Assembly: GCF_000315235.1 (NCBI RefSeq)
Contig: NZ_BALG01000160.1
Location: forward strand, 1-64,000
Source of the DNA: Paenibacillus popilliae ATCC 14706
GTDB lineage: Bacteria > Bacillota > Bacilli > Paenibacillales > Paenibacillaceae
Direction: 5' to 3'
Length of the DNA: 64,000 nt
Shown here: positions 36,560 to 46,033 of the stretch, in pieces
How the letters are laid out: every line of letters starts with the position of its first letter
Position numbering within the stretch: the stretch's first letter is position 1
Made by a program: the position numbers and the translations under genes
Notes under the pieces: model-generated
Told to the model about the DNA's origin: nothing
The model's input: only the letters and a program-made list of their open reading frames with translations
The model's database searches: none

Positions 36560-37357
36560 CTATTTTAGATTATCCTCATCCATTTGTTCCTCTTTTGCCC
36601 CTATCTCGCCCAGCTCCTCCGGAAGACTGGAATACGGAATATAGGAATCGGCCTTGAGCATCGTTATGCGGCCGGGCTCCTTCATCTCGACCACACCGCT
36701 TAAATACGTGATCTTGTCGGGCAACGCCGATACGGTCGTGACAACCTCGAATCCGGAGCGCGTATACATCTTAATCCGGTCCGGGTACGAGGAAGACGGA
36801 TAAAAGCTAATCTCGGAAATGTCGGCCAGCAGCCCCTTCGGAATGTTGGCCAGCTGTTGGCTCAACTGCCCTCTCACCTCGGCTTGTCCGCCCCATTTGG
36901 TCAGCACGGGCATCTCCAGCACGGTCTTCAGCTGCGCGCTCGGCTTCACGACGGTGCCGTTCTCCAGACAAGCCAGAACCTGTCCGTCCGCGCTCAATTC
37001 GTAGGCAACGGCGGCATACTCATGAACATATACTTCAACAATGCCAGGGAAATGCTTGACCATATTCACCGATTTGACAAATGGGAACTTTTCTTGAATT
37101 CGCGCGTTTATCGTTGCCTCGCTCGTCCCAAAGAACGGTTCTCCGGGCTTCAGTCCACTGACTTCGCCCAGTTCGGCCTTCGCCACGAAGTGCTCCCCGA
37201 TCCAACGCACTTCCGTAACCTTGCTTATCGGTGAACGGAAGAACAGCACGAGCAGCAACACAATGCATAGAATGGACAGCAGCCAAATCATCTTCACAGC
37301 TGCGCGATTCTTCTTCGGCGGCTTCCCTGGAAGCGGGGGAATACTACGTAAATGCAA
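36560..37357 (-). CDS. divIB: Cell-division protein DivIB/FtsQ
   Basis: 265 residues. A short basic cytoplasmic tail, one membrane segment (about 22-42) and a POTRA domain (SKVTEVRWIGEHFVAKAELG to FPFVKSVNMVKHFPG) are followed by the beta domain. It is a divisome scaffold with FtsL and DivIC. It is in the same place as in B. subtilis, but ylxW, ylxX and sbp that normally follow it are missing. Confidence 0.93.
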   Translation of the reverse strand: MHLRSIPPLPGKPPKKNRAAVKMIWLLSILCIVLLLVLFFRSPISKVTEVRWIGEHFVAKAELGEVSGLKPGEPFFGTSEATINARIQEKFPFVKSVNMVKHFPGIVEVYVHEYAAVAYELSADGQVLACLENGTVVKPSAQLKTVLEMPVLTKWGGQAEVRGQLSQQLANIPKGLLADISEISFYPSSSYPDRIKMYTRSGFEVVTTVSALPDKITYLSGVVEMKEPGRITMLKADSYIPYSSLPEELGEIGAKEEQMDEDNLK

Positions 37358-37414
37358 CCGCTCACCCCCTCCATTCTCTCTCCTTAAAAGTTAGTTCGCC
37401 ATAATACCCACAAT

Positions 37415-37436
37415 CCCCTCCTTGTTAGAGGAGGGG
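37415..37436. repeat. GC-rich stem-loop between murA and divIB
   Basis: CCCCTCCT pairs with AGGAGGGG around a short loop. It lies just after the murA stop, but no T-run follows on either strand, so it may stabilise the mRNA end rather than terminate. Confidence 0.5.
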
Positions 37437-37449
37437 ACTCGCAGTAGCT

Positions 37450-38733
37450 TTATCCATTGGCAAGGTCAAGCTTGGGTACCGCGGCGAACCGCTCGATGTT
37501 CGCGCCAAGTCGGCTGAATATATGCTCAATCCGGTCATAGCCGCGATCAATATGATGGACATTCTCGATAACCGTTCGGCCCTGCGCGGCCAAGCCTGCG
37601 ATAACAAGAGCGGCTCCCGCGCGAAGGTCGGTCGCTTCCACCGTCGTGCCGTACAGCATAGACATGCCTCGTACAAACGCTGTGCTCAGATCGACACGGA
37701 TATCGGCACCCATGCGGGACAATTCATCCACATGCTTGAAGCGGCCCTCGAATATCGTCTCCTTCAGCACGCTTACCCCGTCGGCAAGCGACATCAACAC
37801 CATCAACTGCGATTGCAGATCGGTTGGGAATGCCGGATAAGGAGACGTGACGATCCGATCTACCGCCTTCGCCCTACCGAAGCTGGTTACATTGATTATA
37901 CCATCACTCGTAGCGATCTGAACACCGGCACGGCGAAGAATATGAATCAATGAGGTCAAATGTCCGGCATATGCATTAGTCAGCGTCACCGCTCCCCTTG
38001 TCGCGGCCGCGGCAATCATCAGCGTGCCGGCTACGATCCGGTCCGGGATAATCGAATATCGGCAGCCGTACAGACTGCTGACGCCTTCAATCACGATCGT
38101 TCCGCTGCCTGCTCCGCTTACATTGGCACCCATCTGATTCAAGAAGTTCTGCAGGTCGGTTATTTCCGGCTCCCGGGCAGCATTCGTGATGACGGTCGTT
38201 CCTTCCGCAAGCACGGCGGCCATCATTACGTTCTCCGTCGCGCCAACGCTCGGGAAATCAAGATGGACGTCCGTTCCGACGAGCCGCGCTGCACGGCACA
38301 TGACGCGGTGACCGCACTGCTCCACTTCCGCTCCAAGCGCCTGCAGGCCCCGTAAATGCAAATCGATCTTGCGTTCGCCAATAGCGCAGCCGCCAGGCTG
38401 AAAAATTTGAACTTCCTTAAAACGCGCAAGCAGCGGCCCCATCAAAAAAATGGATGAGCGCATCTGTCGCATCAAATCTTCCGGCACATGGACCGAATGA
38501 GTACCGGTGGCATCCAATGTGACCGTATAACCGTCTTGAACGGCCCGACAGCCCAAGCGGCGCAAAATGTGCAGCATTACTTCAATGTCGAGTAATTGCG
38601 GAACATTATCGAGCTTGACGACACCGTCGGCCAGGATCGCGGCTGCTAAAATCGGTAAAGCGGCATTTTTGGCTCCATGGATACGAATGGTCCCCGATAG
38701 AGGCTTCCCACCCTCAATCACCAATTTGTCCAA
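37450..38733 (-). CDS. murA: UDP-GlcNAc 1-carboxyvinyltransferase MurA, TTG start
   Basis: 427 residues from TTG 38733; GGAGGTG lies 5 bases upstream and the family start is (M)DKLVIEGGKPLSGTI. The catalytic Cys is in QPGGCAIGERKIDLHLRG, so the enzyme should be fosfomycin-sensitive. It adds enolpyruvate to UDP-GlcNAc, the first step of peptidoglycan synthesis. Firmicutes often have two murA genes; this one sits in the dcw cluster, between murB and divIB, unlike in B. subtilis. Confidence 0.95.
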   Translation of the reverse strand: MDKLVIEGGKPLSGTIRIHGAKNAALPILAAAILADGVVKLDNVPQLLDIEVMLHILRRLGCRAVQDGYTVTLDATGTHSVHVPEDLMRQMRSSIFLMGPLLARFKEVQIFQPGGCAIGERKIDLHLRGLQALGAEVEQCGHRVMCRAARLVGTDVHLDFPSVGATENVMMAAVLAEGTTVITNAAREPEITDLQNFLNQMGANVSGAGSGTIVIEGVSSLYGCRYSIIPDRIVAGTLMIAAAATRGAVTLTNAYAGHLTSLIHILRRAGVQIATSDGIINVTSFGRAKAVDRIVTSPYPAFPTDLQSQLMVLMSLADGVSVLKETIFEGRFKHVDELSRMGADIRVDLSTAFVRGMSMLYGTTVEATDLRAGAALVIAGLAAQGRTVIENVHHIDRGYDRIEHIFSRLGANIERFAAVPKLDLANG

Positions 38734-38749
38734 TGTATCACCTCCGTGA

Positions 38750-39658
38750 TTACCGCTCACCCACCACCAACACTTCCGGCACCAACTCGACACCATTTCG
38801 GTCTTTTATCGTTTGTTGGATGCGATCCATCAGGGTGAGCACGTCTGACGCTGTTGCTTGCCCGGTGTTTACAATGAAATTGGCGTGTAGCGTGGATATT
38901 TCGGCTCCGCCGATCCGGAATCCCTTCAGTCCGGCTTCTTCAACGAGCCGGGCCGAGAAATCTCCTGGCGGGTTGCGGAACACACTCCCCGCGCATGCGG
39001 CTTGCAGCGGTTGCGTCCGCAGACGCCGTTCCTTATTGGCTGCGTTCAAGGCTTTAATCTCATGCCGGTCCCCGTGCTCCAGTCGGAACGTCGCCTCCAG
39101 TACGATGCCCCTGATCTCGTGCAGCACGGAGCGGCGGTACGCGAACTTCATATCTTCCGCTCTGTATCGCACCAATTCCCCTGTCTCCAGTACAATCTCA
39201 GCAGATTCAAATATTCGTGACACGTCAGACCCGTGCGCGCCGGCATTCATATAGACGGCTCCGCCGACCGTGCCGGGAATGCCGCCCGCATATTCCAGTC
39301 CCGACAGCCCCATATTGCCAGTGAGCACGGACAGCTTGATGAAAGAAAGCCCGGCTCCGGCCTGCACCAGATTGTCTTCCTGCCGGACATCATCAAGCGC
39401 ATGCCCGGTATGAATGACAACGCCTCGCACCCCCTTATCGGATACGAGCATATTGGAGCCGCGCCCTAAGGCCATCCATGGCAGTTGCATGTCATGAAGC
39501 AGCCGGACAGTCTGAACGATCTGCTCTTTGCCGGCAGGCTCGACGAGCACATCCGCCGGACCTCCGATTTTCCAGGTTGTATACGGTGCAAGCGGCTCAT
39601 TTATTTTGTACTTGCCCAAGTTCAAATCTGAATAACGAGATATAAATTGCTGCAGCAT
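38750..39658 (-). CDS. murB: UDP-N-acetylenolpyruvoylglucosamine reductase MurB
   Basis: 302 residues from ATG 39658, preceded by AAGGAGG; the open frame to 39745 is not conserved. FAD-binding motifs GRGSNMLVSD and AGGIPGTVGGAVYMNAGAHG are present, as is the type IIb-like C-terminus with catalytic Ser in CAGSVFRNP. It reduces the MurA product with NADPH. MurB and MurA adjoin (16-base gap), so the first two wall-precursor steps are co-expressed. Confidence 0.95.
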   Translation of the reverse strand: MLQQFISRYSDLNLGKYKINEPLAPYTTWKIGGPADVLVEPAGKEQIVQTVRLLHDMQLPWMALGRGSNMLVSDKGVRGVVIHTGHALDDVRQEDNLVQAGAGLSFIKLSVLTGNMGLSGLEYAGGIPGTVGGAVYMNAGAHGSDVSRIFESAEIVLETGELVRYRAEDMKFAYRRSVLHEIRGIVLEATFRLEHGDRHEIKALNAANKERRLRTQPLQAACAGSVFRNPPGDFSARLVEEAGLKGFRIGGAEISTLHANFIVNTGQATASDVLTLMDRIQQTIKDRNGVELVPEVLVVGER

Positions 39659-39950
39659 ATGATGAACCTCCTTAACCCAACTCATCCTGTCGTCCGCGAT
39701 AGAACGATGCAACGTCCGTGTCCGGCAAGCGGCACTGGCTGTCACGATGTATAGGGTATCTTATGTAGCCGTAACACGTTGTGTGACAGGTGCCCAGACG
39801 GAAAGGGCCGCACTTTGCCTATGGTCGTCCTGCTTGCACGCCGGACCCCCCGGCTCGCCGCAGCCCGGTAACGTGTTGGAAGCACCTGTACGCAGGGAGG
39901 GCTGTCGCCCTCCCTTGCAACGGGTCCGAGACACACAAATCGGGCAAGCT
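39659..39950 (-). ncRNA. Structured murG-murB spacer, candidate RNA element
   Basis: 292 bases without a gene but with dense pairing potential. There are perfect hairpins at 39895-39914 (GGGAGGGC/GCCCTCCC) and 39942-39960 (GGGCAAG/CTTGCCC, over the murG stop). Two perfect 8-base pairs are interleaved: 39773-39780 with 39870-39877, and 39786-39793 with 39882-39889. That is a pseudoknot-like arrangement. No T-run follows, so it is not a simple terminator. I do not recognise a known family. It could be a leader regulating murB-murA, or a mobile palindromic repeat. Confidence 0.4.
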
Positions 39951-41057
39951 TCACTTGCCCGTCAATCGTTCCAGTTCAATTCCGACTCGCTCCGCGGCGT
40001 CCGGGTGGCCGAACGCTTTGGCCCGAGTTGACATCCGGCTTCGCGCCTCCTCATCGGTCATTAACCGCTTGATCGTATCGAAGAGCACGTTCGAGCTAAG
40101 CTCCCGCTCCAGCATCATCATGGCCGCCTCGGCGTCCGCCAGCGACCGCGCATTGGCCTCCTGGTGGTTATTCGTCACATTAGGAGACGGAATCAAGACC
40201 GACGGGATGCCAAGCGATGTCAGCTCAGCTAGCGAGGAGGCCCCTGCACGACTCACAGCGAGCGTCGTCGCGGCCAGAACTTCCGGCATATTGCCGATAT
40301 AGGGAAGCACATGCAGATGATTGCGCACGGACTCGCTCGATTTGCGGACGGCCGCCCGTGTATGCTCGTAATAATGCTGACCAGTAACGTAGACGAAATG
40401 AACGTCCGGCAGTTGCTTCAGCAGCGGGACCATGCCAATCATCGCCTGATTTATCGCCTGTGCGCCGCGGCTGCCGCCGACGATAAGCACGACGCGGCTG
40501 TCCATCGGCAGGCCGAGCGAGGCGAAGCCCCGTTCCCGGTTCGCCTGCGCGACCGCCGTCGCCCGCGGATTGCCGGTGTAGACGACCTGCTTCGCCTTCT
40601 TGAAATAGCCGGCCGATTGCTCGAAGCTGACCGCCACCGAGCTGACATAACGGCTGAGGAACTTGTTGGTCAGTCCGGGAATGACATTCTGTTCATGGAC
40701 GAGCGTCGGGATGCCCAGCTTGGCTGCCGCATATACGACCGGCCCGCATACATACCCTCCGGTTCCGATGACGACATCCGGCTTGAATTCGGCCAGCATC
40801 GCCTTCGCCTTGTTCACGCCCTTCAGGAAGCGCACGACCGTTTTGACGTTGTCAAACGAGAGCTTGCGGCGAAATCCGGTAATGTCAATGGAGGCAAAAG
40901 GGAGGCCTTCCTCAGGAACAAGCCGGCTCTCCAGGCCTTTATCGGTTCCAATAAATAAAAAAGTACAGTTGGGATAGCGTTTCTCGCATTCCCTCGCGAT
41001 GGCGACAGCCGGATAAATATGTCCTCCCGTGCCGCCGCCGCTGAGCACGACGCGCAT
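39951..41057 (-). CDS. murG: MurG GlcNAc transferase (lipid II synthesis)
   Basis: 368 residues from ATG 41057 with GAGGTG upstream; the GTG at 41066 is less likely. GGGTGGHIYPAVAIARE and IGTGGYVCGPVVYAA, plus the C-terminal UDP-GlcNAc-binding SRAGASSLAELT and NHQEANA motifs, define the GT28 fold. It adds GlcNAc to lipid I at the inner membrane face. Its RBS lies at the end of spoVE. Confidence 0.96.
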   Translation of the reverse strand: MRVVLSGGGTGGHIYPAVAIARECEKRYPNCTFLFIGTDKGLESRLVPEEGLPFASIDITGFRRKLSFDNVKTVVRFLKGVNKAKAMLAEFKPDVVIGTGGYVCGPVVYAAAKLGIPTLVHEQNVIPGLTNKFLSRYVSSVAVSFEQSAGYFKKAKQVVYTGNPRATAVAQANRERGFASLGLPMDSRVVLIVGGSRGAQAINQAMIGMVPLLKQLPDVHFVYVTGQHYYEHTRAAVRKSSESVRNHLHVLPYIGNMPEVLAATTLAVSRAGASSLAELTSLGIPSVLIPSPNVTNNHQEANARSLADAEAAMMMLERELSSNVLFDTIKRLMTDEEARSRMSTRAKAFGHPDAAERVGIELERLTGK

Positions 41058-41062
41058 CTCGT

Positions 41063-42160
41063 TCACCTCGCATAACGTGATATGTTCAACAAGATGCCTA
41101 GTGAAGTCAGCATCAATGTCAAGGAAGAGCCGCCATAGCTGATGAGTGGCAGCGTTATGCCTGTCACCGGCATCAAGCCGATGACGACGCCAATATTGAT
41201 AAGAACCTGCACGGCTACGATGCCGACGATGCCGATAGCCAACAGACTGCCGAACGTGTCAGGGGCCGTCATGGCCGCCCGCATACCGCGCCATACTAGA
41301 ATTAAGAATAGCATTAACACGGTGACGCCGCCAATGAAACCAAGCTCTTCCGCCAAGATGGAGAAGATAAAATCGGTCTGCGGCTCAGGCACATAATTGT
41401 ATTTCTGACGGCTCGCCCCCAATCCGAGGCCGACCAATCCGCCCGGGCCAATCGCATACAGCGACTGGATCGACTGATACCCTGCACCAAGCGGGTCCTG
41501 CCACGGATCGAGAAAGGCGGTGATGCGCTGCAATCGATAAGGCGCCGCCAGAATAAGGCCGACGAACCCGGCCACCCCGACGAGGGCCAGCGAGGCGATA
41601 TGCTTGATCCGGGCCCCTCCCGTAAAGATAAGCAGCAGCGAGGCGCCCATCATAACGGTGCCTGTCCCAAGATCCGGCTGAAGCATAATGAGCCCGAACG
41701 CCGCTCCCATCACCCCGAGGGGCGGCAGAAGCCCGGTCATGAACCGAGCGATTCTTATCTGCTCGTCGGACAGCATTTTGGCCAAAAACATAATCATGCC
41801 GAGCTTCATGAATTCCGAAGGCTGGATGCCGAACGATCCGATGCCGAGCCAGCTGCGTGCGCCGCCCCGGACGTCTCCGATGCCCGGGATAAGAACGATG
41901 ATAAGCAGCCCGAAGCAGGTAAGCAATCCGACCTTCGCATACCGGGACCATATTCGGTAATCAGCGTTCATCGTGACGAACATGGCGGCTAGTCCAAGTA
42001 CGGCGAACAGCAGCTGCCGCTTGACGAAATAAAACGAGTCGCCGTAATCGTGAAAGGCGATGACGGCGCCGGCACTATACACCATGACAATTCCTATCCC
42101 CAGCAAAGAGAGGATAGAGCCGATAAGCCACAAATCGGGAGCGGTCCGTGCTTTGGCCAT
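41063..42160 (-). CDS. spoVE: SEDS-family protein SpoVE/FtsW
   Basis: 365 residues from ATG 42160 (GAGGTG upstream), ten membrane segments. The SEDS signatures are present, including the Asp-containing GIGDVRGGARSWLGIGSFGIQPSE block and QSIQSLYAIGPGGLVGLGLG. It polymerises lipid II with a partner class B PBP. Position next to murG matches B. subtilis spoVE, whose partner SpoVD is encoded 5 kb upstream. Whether it also serves as the vegetative FtsW cannot be told. Confidence 0.9.
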   Translation of the reverse strand: MAKARTAPDLWLIGSILSLLGIGIVMVYSAGAVIAFHDYGDSFYFVKRQLLFAVLGLAAMFVTMNADYRIWSRYAKVGLLTCFGLLIIVLIPGIGDVRGGARSWLGIGSFGIQPSEFMKLGMIMFLAKMLSDEQIRIARFMTGLLPPLGVMGAAFGLIMLQPDLGTGTVMMGASLLLIFTGGARIKHIASLALVGVAGFVGLILAAPYRLQRITAFLDPWQDPLGAGYQSIQSLYAIGPGGLVGLGLGASRQKYNYVPEPQTDFIFSILAEELGFIGGVTVLMLFLILVWRGMRAAMTAPDTFGSLLAIGIVGIVAVQVLINIGVVIGLMPVTGITLPLISYGGSSLTLMLTSLGILLNISRYAR

Positions 42161-42208
42161 TGCGGTACACCTCATTGGACAATGTAGGGGCCTTGAACAC
42201 CCCCCTGC

Positions 42209-43639
42209 TTAAAGACTATGCACCGCCGCCTTAAACATTCGTCCACGCTCTTCATAGGAAGGGAACATATCCCAGCTCGCGCAAGCCGGCGACAGCAGCA
42301 CGACATCACCCGGCTTGGCATAGCCCGCCGCCAGGCGTACCGCTTCCGAGACGGCTTCCGATGCATTATTATCTACATTGTCGACGACCGCCACGTTTGT
42401 TAAACCCGCCTTCGCGGCGATAGCGGCCAGAATTTCCCTCGTCTCGCCCATCGTGACGACCGCCGCAGCCCGCTCCTCCAGTACCGGTATCAGCTCCAGG
42501 AAATCAAGCCCGCGATCCAGGCCGCCCGCGATTAGGACGACCGGCGCTTCGAACGCCTCCAGTGCCATTAGCGTCGCCTTCGTATTGGTTGCCTTGGAAT
42601 TGTTATAGTACGATGCGCCGTTTACCTCGCCCACGTATTCGAGGCGGTGCTCCACGCCCCGGAATGAACGGAGCGGATCCGCCAGCACCGCAGGCTCGGC
42701 GCCCGCCGCAATCGATATGGCGACGGCGGCCAAGGCGTTGTCCACATTATAACGCCCGGGCACACCGATCTCCCGCACGCCGATGATCGGATGCAATTGC
42801 CCCGCTTCATCCGCATACACTAGCTGGCGGTCATCCTCCTCTCCTTCGCCGGACGCTTCCGGATAAGGAGGCTCTACGTATACGCCGCATTCGACTCGCT
42901 GCGTGGACGACACCCACCAGATCCGGGCGCCAATATCCGGAGCGAGCACCCGGCAGGTCGCGTCGTCCGCATTGAGCACAGCGACATCCCCGTTTGCCAT
43001 ATTGCGGAACAAGCGGGCCTTAGACTGGACATAATCCTCCATCGTGACATGGTAATCCAAATGGGTATTCGATATGTTCAGCAAGCTGGCGACACGCGGA
43101 CGGAAGGCGGATGTCCCCTTGAGCTGGAAGCTGCTGAGCTCCGCGAGCAATACCTTGTCCGCGCCCGCTTCCCCGGCAGCCTGGCAGAGCGGCGTGCCGA
43201 TATTGCCGGCGACGATCGGACGAAGCCCGGCCGCTTCGAGCATATTGCCAACCCAGGTCGTCGTTGTCGTCTTGCCGTTGCTGCCCGTGATGCCGATAAT
43301 CGGCGCCGAACTGAGATGATAAGCGACCTCCACCTCGGTCACGACCTCGATGCCAAGCGCAAGCGCCTGCCGTACAGGCGGCGCCGAATACGGAATGCCC
43401 GGATTTTTGGCGACCAGTTGGACGCTGGCGTCGAGCAGATCGTCCGGGTGATGGCCGCAGACAACACAAATGCCCAAAGCTTCCAGCTCCGAAGCTTCAG
43501 GGCATTTGTGGCGTTCTTTCTTATCATTGACGGTAACGAGGGCACCGCGTTCATGAAACGTCTTAGCTACACTGACGCCGCTCTTGGCCAGGCCGAGAAC
43601 GACGACGCGCTTTCCTTGGTACGTATCAGGATGTTCCAT
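42209..43639 (-). CDS. murD: UDP-MurNAc-L-Ala:D-Glu ligase MurD
   Basis: 476 residues. ATP-binding loop GSNGKTTTT at 119-127, Rossmann start RVVVLGLAKSGVSVA and the C-terminal AGGLDRGLDF. A longer-than-usual acidic insert at about 265-280 (PEASGEGEEDDRQ). Adds D-Glu to the wall precursor. It is 3 bases from mraY. Confidence 0.95.
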   Translation of the reverse strand: MEHPDTYQGKRVVVLGLAKSGVSVAKTFHERGALVTVNDKKERHKCPEASELEALGICVVCGHHPDDLLDASVQLVAKNPGIPYSAPPVRQALALGIEVVTEVEVAYHLSSAPIIGITGSNGKTTTTTWVGNMLEAAGLRPIVAGNIGTPLCQAAGEAGADKVLLAELSSFQLKGTSAFRPRVASLLNISNTHLDYHVTMEDYVQSKARLFRNMANGDVAVLNADDATCRVLAPDIGARIWWVSSTQRVECGVYVEPPYPEASGEGEEDDRQLVYADEAGQLHPIIGVREIGVPGRYNVDNALAAVAISIAAGAEPAVLADPLRSFRGVEHRLEYVGEVNGASYYNNSKATNTKATLMALEAFEAPVVLIAGGLDRGLDFLELIPVLEERAAAVVTMGETREILAAIAAKAGLTNVAVVDNVDNNASEAVSEAVRLAAGYAKPGDVVLLSPACASWDMFPSYEERGRMFKAAVHSL

Positions 43640-43642
43640 ATG

Positions 43643-44605
43643 TTACAACCCCTTGTTGATCCATAATCCGAGTCCGGCGAGCACGATGCCCGCGAGCCAG
43701 AACGTAATAACGACGCGCCACTCCGACCAGCCGGACAACTCGAAATGATGATGAATCGGACTCATTTTGAATACGCGCTTGCCCCGTGTCTTGAAGGAGA
43801 CGACTTGAATGACAACGGACAGCATCTCGATGACGAATATGCCGCCGATGACGAGGAACAGCAGCTCCGTCTTCGTCAGAATGGCAATGGCCCCGATGGC
43901 GCCCCCGATCCCGAGCGAACCGGTGTCGCCCATGAATATCTTGGCCGGATGCGCATTGAAGACGAGGAAGCCGAGCACGGCACCGATCATGGATGCCGCA
44001 CACACTGCGGCCGCGATCTCGGACTGTTGCATCGCGATGAGCGCAAAGGCCGACAGCGCAATCGCGCTTGTGCCTGACAGCAGGCCGTCCAGGCCGTCCG
44101 TGAAATTGACCGCATTGCTGATCGCCAGCATCATCAACATGATGAACGGATAATAGAACCAGCCGAGGTCAAAACCCCAGGACGTACCCGGAACCGCAAG
44201 AACGGTGCTCTGATCCGACTGCCACAGCAGCACGCAGATAACGGCGGAGCACGCCAACTGCCCGATCAGCTTTTGTCTCGCAGTGAGGCCGAGTGAGCGT
44301 TTGAACACGATTTTGATGTAATCGTCAAGAAATCCAATCAGTCCGAAGCCAAGTGTCGCGATGAGCAGCACATAAAAATTAATGTCAGTGACCGAAAATT
44401 TCAGAAAAGCAAGCGTAAAAGCCAGCAAAATAATAGCGCCGCCCATCGTAGGCGTACCTGCTTTTTTCAAATGTCCTTGCGGGCCGTCATCGCGGACCTG
44501 CTGTCCGAACTTGAGCCTGCGAAGCAGCGGAATGGTTAGCGGACCGAGGATGACAGCCAAGATGAAAGATACGCCCATTGTCATTAACATCAATTTGAAA
44601 TCCAA
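43643..44605 (-). CDS. mraY: Phospho-MurNAc-pentapeptide transferase MraY, TTG start
   Basis: 320 residues, ten membrane segments. TTG at 44605 is preceded by GGGAGGTG at 6 bases. The DDG-type sites are visible: GFLDDYIKI, NAVNFTDGLDGL and FMGDTGSLGIGGA, plus HHHFELSGWSE near the end. Makes lipid I at the membrane. The gene is 3 bases from murF. Confidence 0.95.
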   Translation of the reverse strand: MDFKLMLMTMGVSFILAVILGPLTIPLLRRLKFGQQVRDDGPQGHLKKAGTPTMGGAIILLAFTLAFLKFSVTDINFYVLLIATLGFGLIGFLDDYIKIVFKRSLGLTARQKLIGQLACSAVICVLLWQSDQSTVLAVPGTSWGFDLGWFYYPFIMLMMLAISNAVNFTDGLDGLLSGTSAIALSAFALIAMQQSEIAAAVCAASMIGAVLGFLVFNAHPAKIFMGDTGSLGIGGAIGAIAILTKTELLFLVIGGIFVIEMLSVVIQVVSFKTRGKRVFKMSPIHHHFELSGWSEWRVVITFWLAGIVLAGLGLWINKGL

Positions 44606-44608
44606 TCC

Positions 44609-46033
44609 CTACACCTCCCGTAGCCCCACAGACGAATCCGTGTTACGGATCCAGTCATTTACAACTTCTTCAAGTTTCATTCCCCGAGACGCCTTGACGA
44701 GCACGCTATCCCCGGGTCTTGCTTCTTGCTTCAAATAAGCTTTCAAGGTCATTTTATCTTGGAATGAGCGCACGGCCTCGGCCGGCAGCGAGCGGCGGGC
44801 GCCGGCAGCGATATGCCTGCCCAGTTCACCGAATGTAAGCACCATATCGACCTTATCCGGCGTAAGCTCAGCTCCGATCTCGAAATGAAGCGTCGCTTCC
44901 TGCGGCCCCAGCTCCAGCATGTCGGCCAGCACGGCGATCCGCCGTCCGCCCTTCATGTCGGCCAGCACGGACAACGCCGCCCTCATCGAGGTCGGGCTCG
45001 CATTGTAGGCGTCATTCAGCACGACCCAGCCTTCCGGCGTGACATGCCGCTCGAAGCGCATGCCGCTGATGCGCGCCCCGACCAGTCCGGCGGCAATCTG
45101 TTCGTCCGTCAGGCCGAAGCGGCGCCCGACCGCCAGAGCGGCCATGGCGTTCATCACATTATGCCGCCCCAGCAGCGGGATATGGAAGACCGACTCGCCT
45201 TGTCCGCCGGCAGAAGGCACAGCGAATGCCATGCCGCTGCCGTCGCCGCTCATGCGCGTCGGCCGCAAATCGCATCGTTCGCCCAGACCGAAGCGCAGCA
45301 AGCGGATACGCTCTCCCGGCTCCCGTTCGGTCAGCGCCAGATCGACAAGCGGCTCGTCTCCGTGGCATACGAACAGGCCGCCGACGCGCAATCCGGCCGT
45401 AATCTCCAGCTTCGCCCGGGCGATCTCCTCCCTGCTGCCGAGCTGAAGCAGATGGGCATCCCCGATATTGGTGACGACGGCCACATCCGGTCGCGCCAGC
45501 TTCGAGAGCAACTCGATCTCTCCCCGGCCGCTCATGCCCATCTCGAGCACCGCAATCTCCGTCTCCGGCGGCATCGATAGCACCGTCAGCGGAAGCCCGA
45601 TATGGTTGTTGAAGTTCCCCTCGGTCTTATGTACCCGATACCGTTGCGACAAGACGGACGCAACCAGATCCTTCGTCGTCGTCTTGCCGTTGCTTCCGGT
45701 AACGGCGACCACCTCGACCTGGCCTTCCGCGAGATAAGCGGCAGCCAGCCGCTGCAGCGCCGCGTAAGTGTCGTCCACGAGAATAAGCGGCCCAGAAGCA
45801 CCGGGAAGCGTCCGATCCACCTGCCAGAGCGCTCCGGCCGCTCCGGCTCGCAGCGACGCCTCCACATAAGCATGGCCGTCGAATCGTTCGCCGGCGAGGG
45901 GAACGAACAGTCCTCCAGGCAATACGGAGCGGGAATCGGTACATACGCCGCGCACCTTCGTCTGGCCTGCAGACGAGTCGGCCAATGTTCCGCTGCACAG
46001 CTCCGCTATATGTTCCAAGGTGGTTTCTATCAC
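44609..46033 (-). CDS. murF: UDP-MurNAc-tripeptide:D-Ala-D-Ala ligase MurF, GTG start
   Basis: 474 residues. The GTG at 46033 overlaps the murE stop (GTGA), indicating translational coupling. ATP loop GSNGKTTTK at 113-121 and NDAYNASPTSMRAAL are present. It adds D-Ala-D-Ala. In B. subtilis murF is elsewhere; here it is inside the dcw cluster, as in many other bacteria. Confidence 0.95.
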   Translation of the reverse strand: MIETTLEHIAELCSGTLADSSAGQTKVRGVCTDSRSVLPGGLFVPLAGERFDGHAYVEASLRAGAAGALWQVDRTLPGASGPLILVDDTYAALQRLAAAYLAEGQVEVVAVTGSNGKTTTKDLVASVLSQRYRVHKTEGNFNNHIGLPLTVLSMPPETEIAVLEMGMSGRGEIELLSKLARPDVAVVTNIGDAHLLQLGSREEIARAKLEITAGLRVGGLFVCHGDEPLVDLALTEREPGERIRLLRFGLGERCDLRPTRMSGDGSGMAFAVPSAGGQGESVFHIPLLGRHNVMNAMAALAVGRRFGLTDEQIAAGLVGARISGMRFERHVTPEGWVVLNDAYNASPTSMRAALSVLADMKGGRRIAVLADMLELGPQEATLHFEIGAELTPDKVDMVLTFGELGRHIAAGARRSLPAEAVRSFQDKMTLKAYLKQEARPGDSVLVKASRGMKLEEVVNDWIRNTDSSVGLREV

